Positions 21,400-30,148 of a stretch of DNA of 64,000 bases are shown here, one piece after another. Source of the stretch: Alphaproteobacteria bacterium 33-17 (GTDB lineage Bacteria > Pseudomonadota > Alphaproteobacteria > Rickettsiales > 33-17); the NCBI GenBank assembly GCA_001897445.1, contig MKSX01000010.1:83942-147941 (forward strand), in the 5' to 3' direction. The position numbers and the translations under genes are program-made. Under the pieces are notes generated by a model. That model was given only the letters and a program-made list of their open reading frames with translations. It was not told the DNA's origin and searched no databases. The first letter of the stretch is position 1, and each line of letters begins with the position of its first letter.

Positions 21400-22521
21400 C
21401 TACAAAGAGAATTTGTGCTTAATCTTAAATATAGCTCTTTGAATCATACCAAGGCTAGATACATCTTCTTTAGCATAAAGTTTATATGTTTTTGCAGAGC
21501 TGCCAGGAACATCTATAACTAAATTAGCAATATGTGAGTCTTTAGCAATAGGTGCAGGGATTTTCTCTAAATGCCTAATAGTAATATATACCCTGGACAT
21601 ATCAGACTTTGGTAAAGTAGCTACTAAGTCTTCTTTAGAATAGCATTCTATGCTGTTTTTATCACCTAACCATACAGGAATAGAGCTAATAGTAACATCT
21701 TTTTTAACTAAATGTACGTTGTCGTATGAAATAAAGCCATGGCTTAAAAGTCTTTCAGCTTCTTCAGCTCTCTCTTTCATAGATGAAAGCCCGTTTACAA
21801 CAACTATAAGCCTTCTGTTTTTCTGCTGCGCTGACATTGCAATACCGTAGCCACCAGCATCAGTATGACCTGTTTTTAAACCATCCACACCGTTAAAGCG
21901 ATTTAATGATAAGTTTCTATTTTGTTGCTTAATATTGTTGTATACAAATTCTCTTTCAGCAAAATAGCTGTAATATTCTGGAAAGTCATTAATTAGGTGT
22001 TTTGAAAGTATAGATAAATCACGCATAGACATTTTGTGATTATCATCAGGCCAGCCTGTTGAATTTACAAAGTGGCTGTTTGTAAGACCAAGTTCTTTTG
22101 CTTTTTCGTTGAGAATATTTACAAATTCTTCTTCAGTACCTGCAATACCCTCAGCTGCTGTAATACAAGCGTCATTTCCTGATTGAATGATGATTCCTTT
22201 GATTAAGTCTTCCAGTGTTACACTTGAGCCAACATGCAGGAACATTTTGGATCCTTGCTTTCTCCATGCGTTTTCACTTACTAAAAATCTTTCATTTAGT
22301 TTAAGTTCGCCTTTTTTAAGCTTATCAAAGATAACGTAAACAGTCATAAGCTTACTCATGGATGATGGTACTGTTGGTACATCTGCTTCTTTTTCAAAAA
22401 TTACAGTGTCAGTATCATAATCCACAAGTATTGCATGTGGTGCTTTTGTTTCTAATGCAAAAGCGTTGAAAGAAAATATTATTGAAATTGATGTAAACAA
22501 AGCCAAAGAAGCTTTTTTCAT
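21400..22521 (-). CDS. dacA: D-alanyl-D-alanine carboxypeptidase (PBP5/6 family)
   Basis: A periplasmic penicillin-binding protein that trims the terminal D-Ala of peptidoglycan stems. The 373-residue protein has a signal peptide (residues 1-23, ending FALE) and the three catalytic motifs: SMSK at 54-57, SGN at 114-116 and KTG at 216-218. A C-terminal beta domain and amphipathic end (FKIKHKF) fit the membrane-anchoring helix. It lies downstream of rlpA and pyrE on the same strand. Its presence with RlpA and MltA shows a real peptidoglycan layer. Confidence 0.94.
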   Translation of the reverse strand: MKKASLALFTSISIIFSFNAFALETKAPHAILVDYDTDTVIFEKEADVPTVPSSMSKLMTVYVIFDKLKKGELKLNERFLVSENAWRKQGSKMFLHVGSSVTLEDLIKGIIIQSGNDACITAAEGIAGTEEEFVNILNEKAKELGLTNSHFVNSTGWPDDNHKMSMRDLSILSKHLINDFPEYYSYFAEREFVYNNIKQQNRNLSLNRFNGVDGLKTGHTDAGGYGIAMSAQQKNRRLIVVVNGLSSMKERAEEAERLLSHGFISYDNVHLVKKDVTISSIPVWLGDKNSIECYSKEDLVATLPKSDMSRVYITIRHLEKIPAPIAKDSHIANLVIDVPGSSAKTYKLYAKEDVSSLGMIQRAIFKIKHKFSL

Positions 22522-22547
22522 TCTTTTTAACCTGTTGAAATTGTTAA

Positions 22548-23378
22548 TTAATCCTGAGTAACTATAGCTTTATAAGAACCCAATTCTTTAACTTTTGCAA
22601 CAATTTTCTTTGCTTTTGTCTCATTCTCGAATGGACCGATTCTAACGCGGTGTAGTTTTACATCAGCCTTAGTAATTTGATTGACTTCAATTCCACCTAG
22701 TTTTGCAAATTTAGCAGCAAGTTTTTTTGCAGTGACTTTATTTTTGTAAGCACCAACTTGTACATAATATGCACCGCAATTTGCATCACAATTTTCAGTC
22801 ATTACTTCTTCGAGTTCTGTATCTTTAACAGACGCACCAGTTGCCTGAACCTTGCTAGAAGCCTGGCTTAAACCTAAAACGCTTCTTAAATCTGCGGTTT
22901 GCTTAGGTAAATATTCTACTCTAACATTACCAGTACCTTTTTTCTTGAAATCAAGAAGTTCGGCAGCTCTTTCTGATACGTCAATAATACGATCGTTTGC
23001 AAAAGGTCCTCTGTCGTTGATCATAACAATCACAGAATGTCCATTTTCCATATTTGTAACACGTACCATGCTTGGAAGCGGAAGAGTTCTGTGTGCTGCA
23101 GTAAGAGACTTTTTATTATACTGGTCACCGTTTGCAGTTTTTGAACCGTGGAAACTTGTTCCATACCAAGAAGCTACACCTTCTTCTACGTATTTTTCAT
23201 TAACTTCAGGATAATACCATTTATCTTTAATTTTATATGGCTCACCAATTTTATAGTGACCATCATATGGTTGATTAATATAACCATAATCATGTTCAGT
23301 TGTATCTTGAACGTGTTGTCTACAACCAGTAATTACTACTAATAGCGACAAAAAAACAGCTCTTAATTTAATTGACAT
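22548..23378 (-). CDS. rlpA: RlpA-like septal lipoprotein with SPOR domain
   Basis: A 276-residue lipoprotein; the lipobox VITGC places the lipidated Cys at residue 19. The double-psi beta-barrel domain (about residues 65-160) contains GVASWYGTSFHGSKTANGD and the catalytic-type MINDRGPF. A C-terminal SPOR domain (about 200-276, YYVQVGAYKN) should bind denuded glycan at the septum. In other bacteria RlpA is a lytic transglycosylase acting on such strands. It is 8 bases from pyrE and 26 from dacA, so the three form one unit. Confidence 0.93.
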   Translation of the reverse strand: MSIKLRAVFLSLLVVITGCRQHVQDTTEHDYGYINQPYDGHYKIGEPYKIKDKWYYPEVNEKYVEEGVASWYGTSFHGSKTANGDQYNKKSLTAAHRTLPLPSMVRVTNMENGHSVIVMINDRGPFANDRIIDVSERAAELLDFKKKGTGNVRVEYLPKQTADLRSVLGLSQASSKVQATGASVKDTELEEVMTENCDANCGAYYVQVGAYKNKVTAKKLAAKFAKLGGIEVNQITKADVKLHRVRIGPFENETKAKKIVAKVKELGSYKAIVTQD

Positions 23379-23386
23379 GATTTACC

Positions 23387-23983
23387 TCATGATACAGTTG
23401 ATAAATACCGACTTCCTGGTTTTGTAACAGGCACGTTCTTTAAATGCTCCGGCAACTCTGATTCTTGGTATGCCGGGATATCTAAGTTAAGTAATGACTC
23501 AACCTGAATACCATTTATATCTTTTTTACCGCTTCTATTGATAAGTGAAGTTAGCATAACTACTTCTCCACCAAGCGACTTCATAAGTTCTACAACTTCA
23601 AAAGATGATTTACCTGTGGTAATAACATCTTCAACAACTATTAATTTTTCACCTGGGTTTACTGTAAAACCCCTTCTAAGTTCAAATGTGCCGTTTACTC
23701 TTTCACAAAAAATATTTGGCATTTTTAGTTGCTTAGAAAGTTCATAACCTACTAATAAACCACCCATTGCTGGTGAAATAACTTTAGTAATACCTAAATT
23801 TTGTACTGTTTGTAAGATTCTTTGAGCAAGTTCTTTACATAAAATTTCAGCCTGATCACCTAACATCATAAGTTTTGCGCATTGTACGTATGTATCACTA
23901 TGCAGACCTGATGAGAGTTTAAAATGACCTTTTACTACAGCTTCAGATTTTGTAAGAATATCAATTACTTGTTGCTCATTCAT
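23387..23983 (-). CDS. pyrE: Orotate phosphoribosyltransferase
   Basis: Transfers the phosphoribosyl group of PRPP to orotate in de novo pyrimidine synthesis. The 198-residue protein shows KLSSGLHSDTYVQC at the N-terminus and the PRPP-binding loop KLIVVEDVITTGKSS near residue 113. Its presence argues that the organism still makes pyrimidines, unlike Rickettsia itself. It is the first gene of the pyrE-rlpA-dacA unit. Confidence 0.94.
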   Translation of the reverse strand: MNEQQVIDILTKSEAVVKGHFKLSSGLHSDTYVQCAKLMMLGDQAEILCKELAQRILQTVQNLGITKVISPAMGGLLVGYELSKQLKMPNIFCERVNGTFELRRGFTVNPGEKLIVVEDVITTGKSSFEVVELMKSLGGEVVMLTSLINRSGKKDINGIQVESLLNLDIPAYQESELPEHLKNVPVTKPGSRYLSTVS

Positions 23984-24193
23984 CTCTGGTAATTCCTATA
24001 ATTTTTTATCAATGTTTAGGCATTATACCACAAAAGAAACTTTAGCTCAAGCAATTTTGCATAAAATATTAAAAATATATTAAAATTTTAACTTTTATCA
24101 AAAGCTTATTGAAATTTGTGAATTATTAAGTTGATGTAATAATATAAATTAAACTAGCAAAATAAATGAGGTTTAAAAAAATTCTCTAAAAAT

Positions 24194-24220
24194 AAAAAAG
24201 GGGACGAAAGCGCCCCCTAT
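24194..24220 (-). terminator. Terminator of the small secreted peptide gene
   Basis: On the minus strand a GGGG-rich hairpin (24200-24217, 4 bp plus 2 bp around one mismatch, 4-nt loop) is followed by six T residues. It lies 25 bases after the stop at 24243. Confidence 0.75.
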
Positions 24221-24242
24221 TTTATAAAAGAAAAAAACTAAA

Positions 24243-24395
24243 TTAGTTTTTGTGTTCTTCTGTAGCTTCTTCTTTCTTTTCTTCTGTTTGCTCAGCTGGC
24301 TTGTCACCATCTTTGTGTTCATCAGCTGCAACCGCTGCAGAAGCAACGTTGAATGCAAATACAGAAGCGATAAGAGCTAAAAGTACTTTAGACAT
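24243..24395 (-). CDS. Small secreted acidic peptide
   Basis: A 50-codon open frame missed by length cut-offs. It encodes a clear signal peptide (MSKVLLALIASVFAFNVASA, cleavage about residue 20). A mature part of about 28 residues follows, made almost only of Glu, Lys, Asp, Ala and Thr and ending in EEHKN. A dedicated terminator follows the stop. No family is recognised. The combination of signal peptide, codon use like its neighbours and terminator makes a real exported peptide likely. Confidence 0.7.
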   Translation of the reverse strand: MSKVLLALIASVFAFNVASAAVAADEHKDGDKPAEQTEEKKEEATEEHKN

Positions 24396-24600
24396 ATTAT
24401 TTATACCCAAAAATTGTGTTGATTATTAGTACTACTAAATTAAGTACAAGTTCATTCTACACATTTTTAAATTATTTGGAATAGTTTTTTTACAAAAACA
24501 CATAAATATTCTGTCTTTTGTATTAAAAATACAACATATGAACAATAGCAAAAAACTTTGCACTTTGTATATTAAATTTTATTTAAGGGAAATTTAAAAA

Positions 24601-24676
24601 TGGTGGAGGTGAACGGGATCGAACCGATGACATCTTGCTTGCAAAGCAAGTGCTCTACCAACTGAGCTACACCCCC
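24601..24676 (-). tRNA. tRNA-Ala (anticodon UGC)
   Basis: The minus strand folds into a full cloverleaf. The acceptor arm GGGGGTG pairs with CACCTCC, the D-arm is AGCTCAGTTGGTAGAGC, and the anticodon arm is CTTGC-TTTGCAA-GCAAG with TGC. The T-arm contains GGTTCGATCC. CCA is encoded at 24601-24603. Confidence 0.97.
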
Positions 24677-24741
24677 ATAAGAAAGATACGCATTTTTTAG
24701 CATACAGGTTTTATGTTGTCAATAGATACTTAAAAAAATTT

Positions 24742-25068
24742 TTAAAAAATCCATGTTCCTTCTGCAAAAGCCAGTGGAAACTCGGTATCTACATGAGTAA
24801 ATCCATATTTAGATACTAAAAGTTTTTCTGCTTCCATGAATTTTTCAACGTTAAAGTTACATTGTGATAGAGACTCCATAAGGTCATTTTTAAAATCTTC
24901 AGAAAAATCATTTTTATATATTTTGAGCTTAAAACTTTCCTGATCGACAAAATCAATATGAAGCAAAAAGTTTTTTTCGTTCTCACTAAATACATAGTCT
25001 GCAAATTTAAATGCAGCATCAGGCTGCGTTAGAGTATTAGATTCCATGTAAAAATATAATTTCTGCAT
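24742..25068 (-). CDS. Hypothetical protein
   Basis: An unrecognised 108-residue acidic protein without signal peptide or membrane segment. AGGGAAAGTT sits just before the ATG at 25068. It lies downstream of yggS on the same strand with a gap of 45 bases and ends 65 bases before tRNA-Ala. No motif suggests a function. Confidence 0.5.
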   Translation of the reverse strand: MQKLYFYMESNTLTQPDAAFKFADYVFSENEKNFLLHIDFVDQESFKLKIYKNDFSEDFKNDLMESLSQCNFNVEKFMEAEKLLVSKYGFTHVDTEFPLAFAEGTWIF

Positions 25069-25113
25069 AACTTTCCCTCATAATTTTTTTGAGAGATTAA
25101 ACTAAAAATTATT

Positions 25114-25740
25114 TTATTCAAATAGTTTTCTACCTATTCTAATATAATTTGCGCCATATTTAATCGCAATTTCATAATCATCACTCATTCCCATACTTAA
25201 GCCGCTTAAATTATTTTGCTTAGCTAAGTTCTGTAGCTCCTGAAAATATGGTGACGGATCAACATCTACAGGCGGCATTGTCATAAGACCAATAACTTTC
25301 AAATTATGAAATTTATTACACTCTTCTATAAATTTATTTAAATCGCCTGCATCTATACCAGACTTTTGTGGCTCCTTTGCTAAATTTACCTGTATAAAGC
25401 AGTTTATAATTTTATTGCTATCACTAGCTGCCTTATCAATAAGAGCAGCATGCTTAATTGAGTCAAGAGAATGTATGTAACTGCAGAACTTAACAATCCT
25501 TTTAATTTTTTTGCCTGATAACTTACCAATAAAATGAATATTTACATTTTTATTATTTAATAAGTTTCGTAGTAAAGGTTCTGCTTCCCATTTACTTTCA
25601 ATTTCTTCTATACGGTTTTCCCCGAAGTCTTGAGTATCAAGATTTATTATATCGATTGCTGGTCTTCCTTTAGTAACTGCAATGAGCTTGATATTAGAAG
25701 GCAGGTGTGCTAATATTTTCTGATTCATAGGTTTTATCAT
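25114..25740 (-). CDS. yggS: PLP homeostasis protein (YggS family)
   Basis: A PLP-binding alanine-racemase-fold protein that buffers pyridoxal phosphate. Visible signatures are IKLIAVTKGRP with the PLP lysine near residue 25, QDFGENRIEEIESKW, VNIHFIGKLSGKKIKRI, CFIQVNLAKEPQKSG and GLSMGMSDDYEIAIKYGANYIRIGR. At 208 residues it is slightly shorter at the N-terminus than usual. The ATG at 25740 is chosen over the TTG at 25755. This ATG and the ATG of the divergent MFS gene share the tetramer CATG (25738-25741), leaving no intergenic space; a later ATG at 25728 is possible. Confidence 0.88.
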   Translation of the reverse strand: MIKPMNQKILAHLPSNIKLIAVTKGRPAIDIINLDTQDFGENRIEEIESKWEAEPLLRNLLNNKNVNIHFIGKLSGKKIKRIVKFCSYIHSLDSIKHAALIDKAASDSNKIINCFIQVNLAKEPQKSGIDAGDLNKFIEECNKFHNLKVIGLMTMPPVDVDPSPYFQELQNLAKQNNLSGLSMGMSDDYEIAIKYGANYIRIGRKLFE

Positions 25741-26932
25741 GGCAAGTTCGAGCAATAAAATATTAATTTGGGTTTTAATGTTACTAGATATAGTAGCTTC
25801 CGCTGAAACTGAAATTAATATACCTAGCTTTCCTGATATGTTAGACCACTTTAATACAACACCTCAATTAATGCAATTTGTTGTTGGGCTTAATTACCTT
25901 GGCGTTTGTATCTCAAGCCTCATTTATGGAATTATATCAGAAAGATATGGACGTAGGCTGCCTTTACTTATAGGTCAGTTTATATTTTTAGCCGGATCTT
26001 TAGGATGCGCTCTATCACTTAACAATTTTACACAGCTTTTAATATTCCGTTTTATTCAGGGATTTGGGTGTAGTTCTGTATTTGTAATTAGCAGTGCTAT
26101 TATTTTTGATATTTTTAATAAAGAAGATGCTGCTAAGACATATGGATACATGAATAGTGTAATTACTTTATTTATGGCAGGGTCACCAATACTTGGAAGT
26201 GTAATTAATGAAACCTTAGGCTGGAAATATAATTTTTATGTAATCTTTATAGCAAGTTTATTTTCAACTTTAGTAACTTTAAAATATGTTCCTGAAACTT
26301 TACCAGTCGAAAGCCGCAAAAAATTATCAGCTACAGAAGTGCTAACTGCATATAAAAATATAGTGACATCCAAAATTGCATTAGGGCTGCTTATGATAGT
26401 TGCCTTAACTGTCGCATCTTATTTTGTATATGTAACGTATTTATCGATTATATTTATTGACTACTTACACGTTGAAAAAATTACGTATGGTTATTTACAG
26501 GCTGCAATTACCGCTTCATATGCTTTCATGAGTGTATTTACTTCGCTGATTATTAAAAAAATTGGTTATGTAACTACACGAAATTTATCTGCATTTATTA
26601 CTGGTAGCTCTTCTGTTGGTTTTATTATTTTTTCGGTTTTAAATCCTAATAACCCATATATTATTACAGCGTTTATGTGCTTAATTTCACTTGGTCTTGC
26701 GCTATTTATTACAATATCGTTTGGTGATTATATGGAGCAAGTTGCAGATAATAAAGGTATAACATCATCGTTCTGCACATTCTTTAGACTGCTTTCAACT
26801 TCACTAATACTTTCAGCTACTGGCTTATTCTTTGACGGAACAATTATTCCAATTGCAGCAGTAGTGTTCTTGTTAAATATATCATCTTATATTATCTATT
26901 TATTGATTAATAAAAAAATTAAATTATCATAA
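25739..26932 (+). CDS. MFS drug efflux transporter (Bcr/CflA type)
   Basis: A 397-residue, twelve-helix major facilitator. The first loop reads LNYLGVCISSLIYGIISERYGRRLPLL, with the MFS motif-A pattern G-x-x-x-E-R-x-G-R-R. The N-terminal AETEINIPSFPDML is typical of the Bcr/CflA drug-resistance subfamily (DMYLPALP-like). It probably exports small toxic compounds by proton antiport; the substrate is unknown. No clear ribosome-binding site precedes the ATG, and the region upstream is inside yggS, so the promoter must lie within that gene. Confidence 0.82.
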   Translation: MASSSNKILIWVLMLLDIVASAETEINIPSFPDMLDHFNTTPQLMQFVVGLNYLGVCISSLIYGIISERYGRRLPLLIGQFIFLAGSLGCALSLNNFTQLLIFRFIQGFGCSSVFVISSAIIFDIFNKEDAAKTYGYMNSVITLFMAGSPILGSVINETLGWKYNFYVIFIASLFSTLVTLKYVPETLPVESRKKLSATEVLTAYKNIVTSKIALGLLMIVALTVASYFVYVTYLSIIFIDYLHVEKITYGYLQAAITASYAFMSVFTSLIIKKIGYVTTRNLSAFITGSSSVGFIIFSVLNPNNPYIITAFMCLISLGLALFITISFGDYMEQVADNKGITSSFCTFFRLLSTSLILSATGLFFDGTIIPIAAVVFLLNISSYIIYLLINKKIKLS

Positions 26933-26965
26933 AAAAGTTAGTAATTAATTTGATATAGTATAGCA

Positions 26966-27439
26966 ATGACAATTTTTCTAAGAGTAATCGGTTTTTTAGT
27001 GGCTTTTGGCATGCTGCTTATTTCTGGTTATGCATTTGTTTTTGTATTGCTTGCATTACTTCCTACTATTGTTGCCGTTTCAATAGATAAAAGATCCAGC
27101 CGTGCTGCATCAAATACTATTGGTGGATTCAATATATTAGGCGTTCTTCCATATGCAGTAGAATTACTTCAGGAAGGTTTGGGTGCAAGTTCAAAAGCTC
27201 AGGCAATGCTTACTGACCTTACCGTCTGGTTTATAGTTTACGGATCTGCAAGTATTGGGTGGATTTTAATTTGGGTTGTACCGCAAGTTTTTGGCAGCTA
27301 TTTTGTATATAGAGAAGAAAGAAAAATTAAAACTTACTTAGATGAGCAAAAAAAACTTTACGACGAATGGGGGCCAAAAGTTGGCTTTAAAAAGAAGTTC
27401 TTAGGCGAAGCTATTTCATCAGACGATGATGATGAATAG
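26966..27439 (+). CDS. Conserved-looking membrane protein, unknown
   Basis: An unrecognised 157-residue protein with two or three transmembrane helices (about residues 7-38 and 85-110). A polar cytoplasmic tail ends in an acidic run (SSDDDDE). It begins 34 bases after the MFS gene and may be cotranscribed. No motif supports a function. Confidence 0.55.
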   Translation: MTIFLRVIGFLVAFGMLLISGYAFVFVLLALLPTIVAVSIDKRSSRAASNTIGGFNILGVLPYAVELLQEGLGASSKAQAMLTDLTVWFIVYGSASIGWILIWVVPQVFGSYFVYREERKIKTYLDEQKKLYDEWGPKVGFKKKFLGEAISSDDDDE

Positions 27440-27629
27440 TAAAGTTATCAAATTTTATCAGTAAAAATCGCATTTAATCCCACATAACCTTAATATTTTT
27501 CTAATAAATCATAAAAATTGGCTTTATTTTTATTAAATAATGTATATACATATTGTAAGTTAGTATTAAATTATTGATTTATTTGAAAATTATTTCGTCA
27601 ATGTGAAAGGTAATTATTTTATAAATAAA

Positions 27630-27659
27630 TTGTTTACTTTTGTTTAATTATATTATATA
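27630..27659 (+). promoter_or_regulatory. Possible promoter of the response-regulator gene
   Basis: TTGTTT (27630-27635) and TATATA (27654-27659), 18 bases apart, lie in a very AT-rich 262-bp gap and end 42 bases before the ATG at 27702. The match is moderate. No other feature is seen in the gap apart from a short palindrome TGTATATACA at 27541-27550. Confidence 0.35.
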
Positions 27660-27701
27660 CTCGAGCCGATAAATTAACGTAATAATAAAAATAGGTGTGA
27701 C

Positions 27702-28430
27702 ATGATTATTGTAAGAAACGCTTTTCAGCCCACCATTTACATCATTGATGATAAATCGGAATCTTTAAAAAACATTGACTCAATAATAAAGCAACATGGC
27801 TTTATTTCTTCTTATGAGACAAATATACAAAATGCTATGAAGTATTTAAGTACTCATTACCCAACAATTATTGTAATTTCAGAGAAAATTTCTGGTATTA
27901 CAACAGGTTCTGAGCTTTGTTTATACACAAAAACATTAGATAATCTTAAAGATACAGTTGTAGTAATGGCAAAATTTGCTGATTCTAATACTGAAGAAGA
28001 GCAAGATGCAAAAAAACGTCCACATGCATACATTTTAAAAGATAAATCTGACTTAGACTTTATTTCTAAAATTAAATATCAATATATTGTTAGACGCTCT
28101 ACAAAACCAAACACAGAGCTGACATATGGTGATATCACAATGAACTTAGATTCATATGTTGTAACAAGAAAGACTAAAGACTTAAAATTAGGTCCGACAG
28201 AGTTCAAAATTTTACAATGTTTCCTGGAAAATGCTGAATCTACTCTTTCAAGAGAGCAAATTATGGCGTATGTTTGGGGACATTCTGACTCTATCGAGCC
28301 AAGAACAATTGACGTACACATTAACCGTTTACGTTCTGTTCTCAAACTTACAAAAGATGAGCTTCCAATCATCGAAACAATCAGATCGGTAGGTTACTGT
28401 TTAAGACATAATACACCGGTAAATGCTTAA
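27702..28430 (+). CDS. OmpR/PhoB-type response regulator with degenerate receiver
   Basis: A 242-residue transcription factor. The receiver domain (about residues 10-125) keeps the acidic pair Asp16-Asp17 in YIIDDK, but the phospho-acceptor position is Ser60 (TIIVISEKISG, where active members have Asp). A Lys follows in ILKDKS (113 or 115). The winged-helix domain (about 140-238) is complete: LGPTEFKILQCFLE, LSREQIMAYVWG, RTIDVHINRLRSVL and IETIRSVGYCL. It should bind DNA but cannot be phosphorylated in the usual way. It heads a run with three unknown genes 16, 12 and 34 bases apart. Confidence 0.85.
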   Translation: MIIVRNAFQPTIYIIDDKSESLKNIDSIIKQHGFISSYETNIQNAMKYLSTHYPTIIVISEKISGITTGSELCLYTKTLDNLKDTVVVMAKFADSNTEEEQDAKKRPHAYILKDKSDLDFISKIKYQYIVRRSTKPNTELTYGDITMNLDSYVVTRKTKDLKLGPTEFKILQCFLENAESTLSREQIMAYVWGHSDSIEPRTIDVHINRLRSVLKLTKDELPIIETIRSVGYCLRHNTPVNA

Positions 28431-28445
28431 TTTATAGGGAAAAAT

Positions 28446-29423
28446 ATGGCAATGGGATTTATAGAAAAGATACCACCTTTTAGATGGATGTACTATAAGT
28501 TGTTTTGGAATGACCAAGATCACTTAAAAGCTTCAGAAGCAGTTCTAAAAAAAGTTGTGGATAATCTTGGCTATTATTCCCCGAATGACATTTGGGAGGC
28601 TACTTTACATTTATCTTATGTAAGTCGTCCTGAATCTGTAATAAAATTTTCAAAAGATTCAGATCTCATTGCCCAGTATTCCAGAAAAATTATATCCGAA
28701 GCCCTAGCAAGAGGCTGGGATAGCGCCGCTGACTTTGGTATTATTGCAGGGAACATGTACGGCGTTGTCGATCACCCATACCTTACAAGCCTTGTTCATG
28801 AATGCGTAGTTGATCATAAAGTTAAAAATGCTATGCATTTAATTTCAGAATATGGAATTATTCTAAGTCCTAAAGATACAAATTCAATGCTTATTGACTG
28901 TTCATCTTCAAAAGCTGACTTACTAAATTTTATAAAGTTTATGGATCAGCAGGAAAAACTTTTAAGGGATTCAAGCATAAACAGATTCAATAATTATACA
29001 TATTATGAAAAAGTAGACGCAATCGAGTTTTACAAAACAACAAAACTTGCTGCTAAAATTCATTACGATCAAATTCTGGAAAAAGAAGCAGTTGAGAGAG
29101 AGAAAGCTAAAATTGAAGCTGATAGAAAAGAACTCGAGAAAGAAAAGAAAATACTTGAAGAGCATAAAAAGCAGGAAGAAATTAAGTATCATCCGCATAC
29201 AAAAGTAGAAGAAACAAAAGTAAACCACTACCCTGATAATACGTATAATAACTATCAGAATCATAATCAGTTTTATTACGATCAAAATACAAACCTGTAT
29301 TATAATCCAGCAATGAATGTTTATTATGATCCTACAAATAATTTGTATTACGATCATGTAAATGGTTATTATCAGCTTGTAAATTACCCAGATATGGCTT
29401 CTGCCCCTTATATGGATATGTAG
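28446..29423 (+). CDS. Unknown protein with coiled coil and OCRE-like repeats
   Basis: A 325-residue protein. Residues 1-190 are a helical domain I do not recognise. Residues about 215-245 form a strongly charged coiled coil (AVEREKAKIEADRKELEKEK). The C-terminal 50 residues repeat an aromatic octamer: FYYDQNTN, LYYNPAMN, VYYDPTNN, LYYDHVNG. This is the pattern of the OCRE (octamer repeat) domain known from eukaryotic RNA-processing proteins. No signal peptide is seen. It follows the response regulator by 16 bases. A host-directed role is inferred from the repeat only. Confidence 0.65.
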   Translation: MAMGFIEKIPPFRWMYYKLFWNDQDHLKASEAVLKKVVDNLGYYSPNDIWEATLHLSYVSRPESVIKFSKDSDLIAQYSRKIISEALARGWDSAADFGIIAGNMYGVVDHPYLTSLVHECVVDHKVKNAMHLISEYGIILSPKDTNSMLIDCSSSKADLLNFIKFMDQQEKLLRDSSINRFNNYTYYEKVDAIEFYKTTKLAAKIHYDQILEKEAVEREKAKIEADRKELEKEKKILEEHKKQEEIKYHPHTKVEETKVNHYPDNTYNNYQNHNQFYYDQNTNLYYNPAMNVYYDPTNNLYYDHVNGYYQLVNYPDMASAPYMDM

Positions 29424-29434
29424 GTGTTTTTAAT

Positions 29435-30115
29435 ATGGGAATATTTAGCTTTATAAACTATTTTAGTAGCAATGAGTCTCTTTATAAGAATGCATTAGAT
29501 GCGTTTAAAAATGACGATAACGCTGTAGGGCTTGAGTATTTATCATATATTTCAACATCGTTTTTTTCTAAAGACTCTAAAGAAGATATTATTAAATCAC
29601 TTCCATCTGATGAGCTTTTAACCAGCAAATTATTAAGCTTAATAGCTGATGATTATAGTTTGGTAAATTCTCATGCAGCAATGATTGTACTAAACTCAGT
29701 AAGAAAGCATGAGAGCTTTTCTATATTTGCAGAAAATGATTTTGTAAAACTGATAGCTGATAGATATGGCATAGTAAAAGCTTGCAAATTTGCTGTCCAA
29801 AATGATATTTGCTTAACTACAAAGTTATATTGTGAATTTCTGGATAATTTAGCCAGTTCTGGAAAATATGGTGATATAGCTGAAATTTCAGAGCTAGTTA
29901 AAAATCAGGTTGATAATTTATTAAAGCCGTATAATGAAGATTATTATGGCATTTCTAAGATAAATAAAAGTTATTTTATTGGACATTTAGCCGAAATGCT
30001 TGATGAATCAGCAAATGTTTTGACGGATAACCATTCTTTCTATAATATCTACCCACGAAAATACCTTGCAGATATGATGGATTGTTTGCTTAAAGATCAT
30101 TCTGCTGATTATTAA
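29435..30115 (+). CDS. Hypothetical protein
   Basis: An unrecognised 226-residue, mostly helical, acidic protein without signal or membrane segment. It begins 12 bases after the OCRE-like gene, so the two are likely cotranscribed. The N-terminus (MGIFSFINYF, then a helical stretch) broadly resembles that of the preceding protein, but I cannot establish homology by eye. Confidence 0.55.
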   Translation: MGIFSFINYFSSNESLYKNALDAFKNDDNAVGLEYLSYISTSFFSKDSKEDIIKSLPSDELLTSKLLSLIADDYSLVNSHAAMIVLNSVRKHESFSIFAENDFVKLIADRYGIVKACKFAVQNDICLTTKLYCEFLDNLASSGKYGDIAEISELVKNQVDNLLKPYNEDYYGISKINKSYFIGHLAEMLDESANVLTDNHSFYNIYPRKYLADMMDCLLKDHSADY

Positions 30116-30148
30116 TACTATATATTTCATTTTAAATTTTAAAAAATC

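Noticed and set aside
28971..29357. 128-codon minus-strand frame opposite the OCRE-like gene
   Set aside because: Its Ile/Phe-rich product mirrors the Tyr/Asn/Lys codons of the real gene on the other strand.
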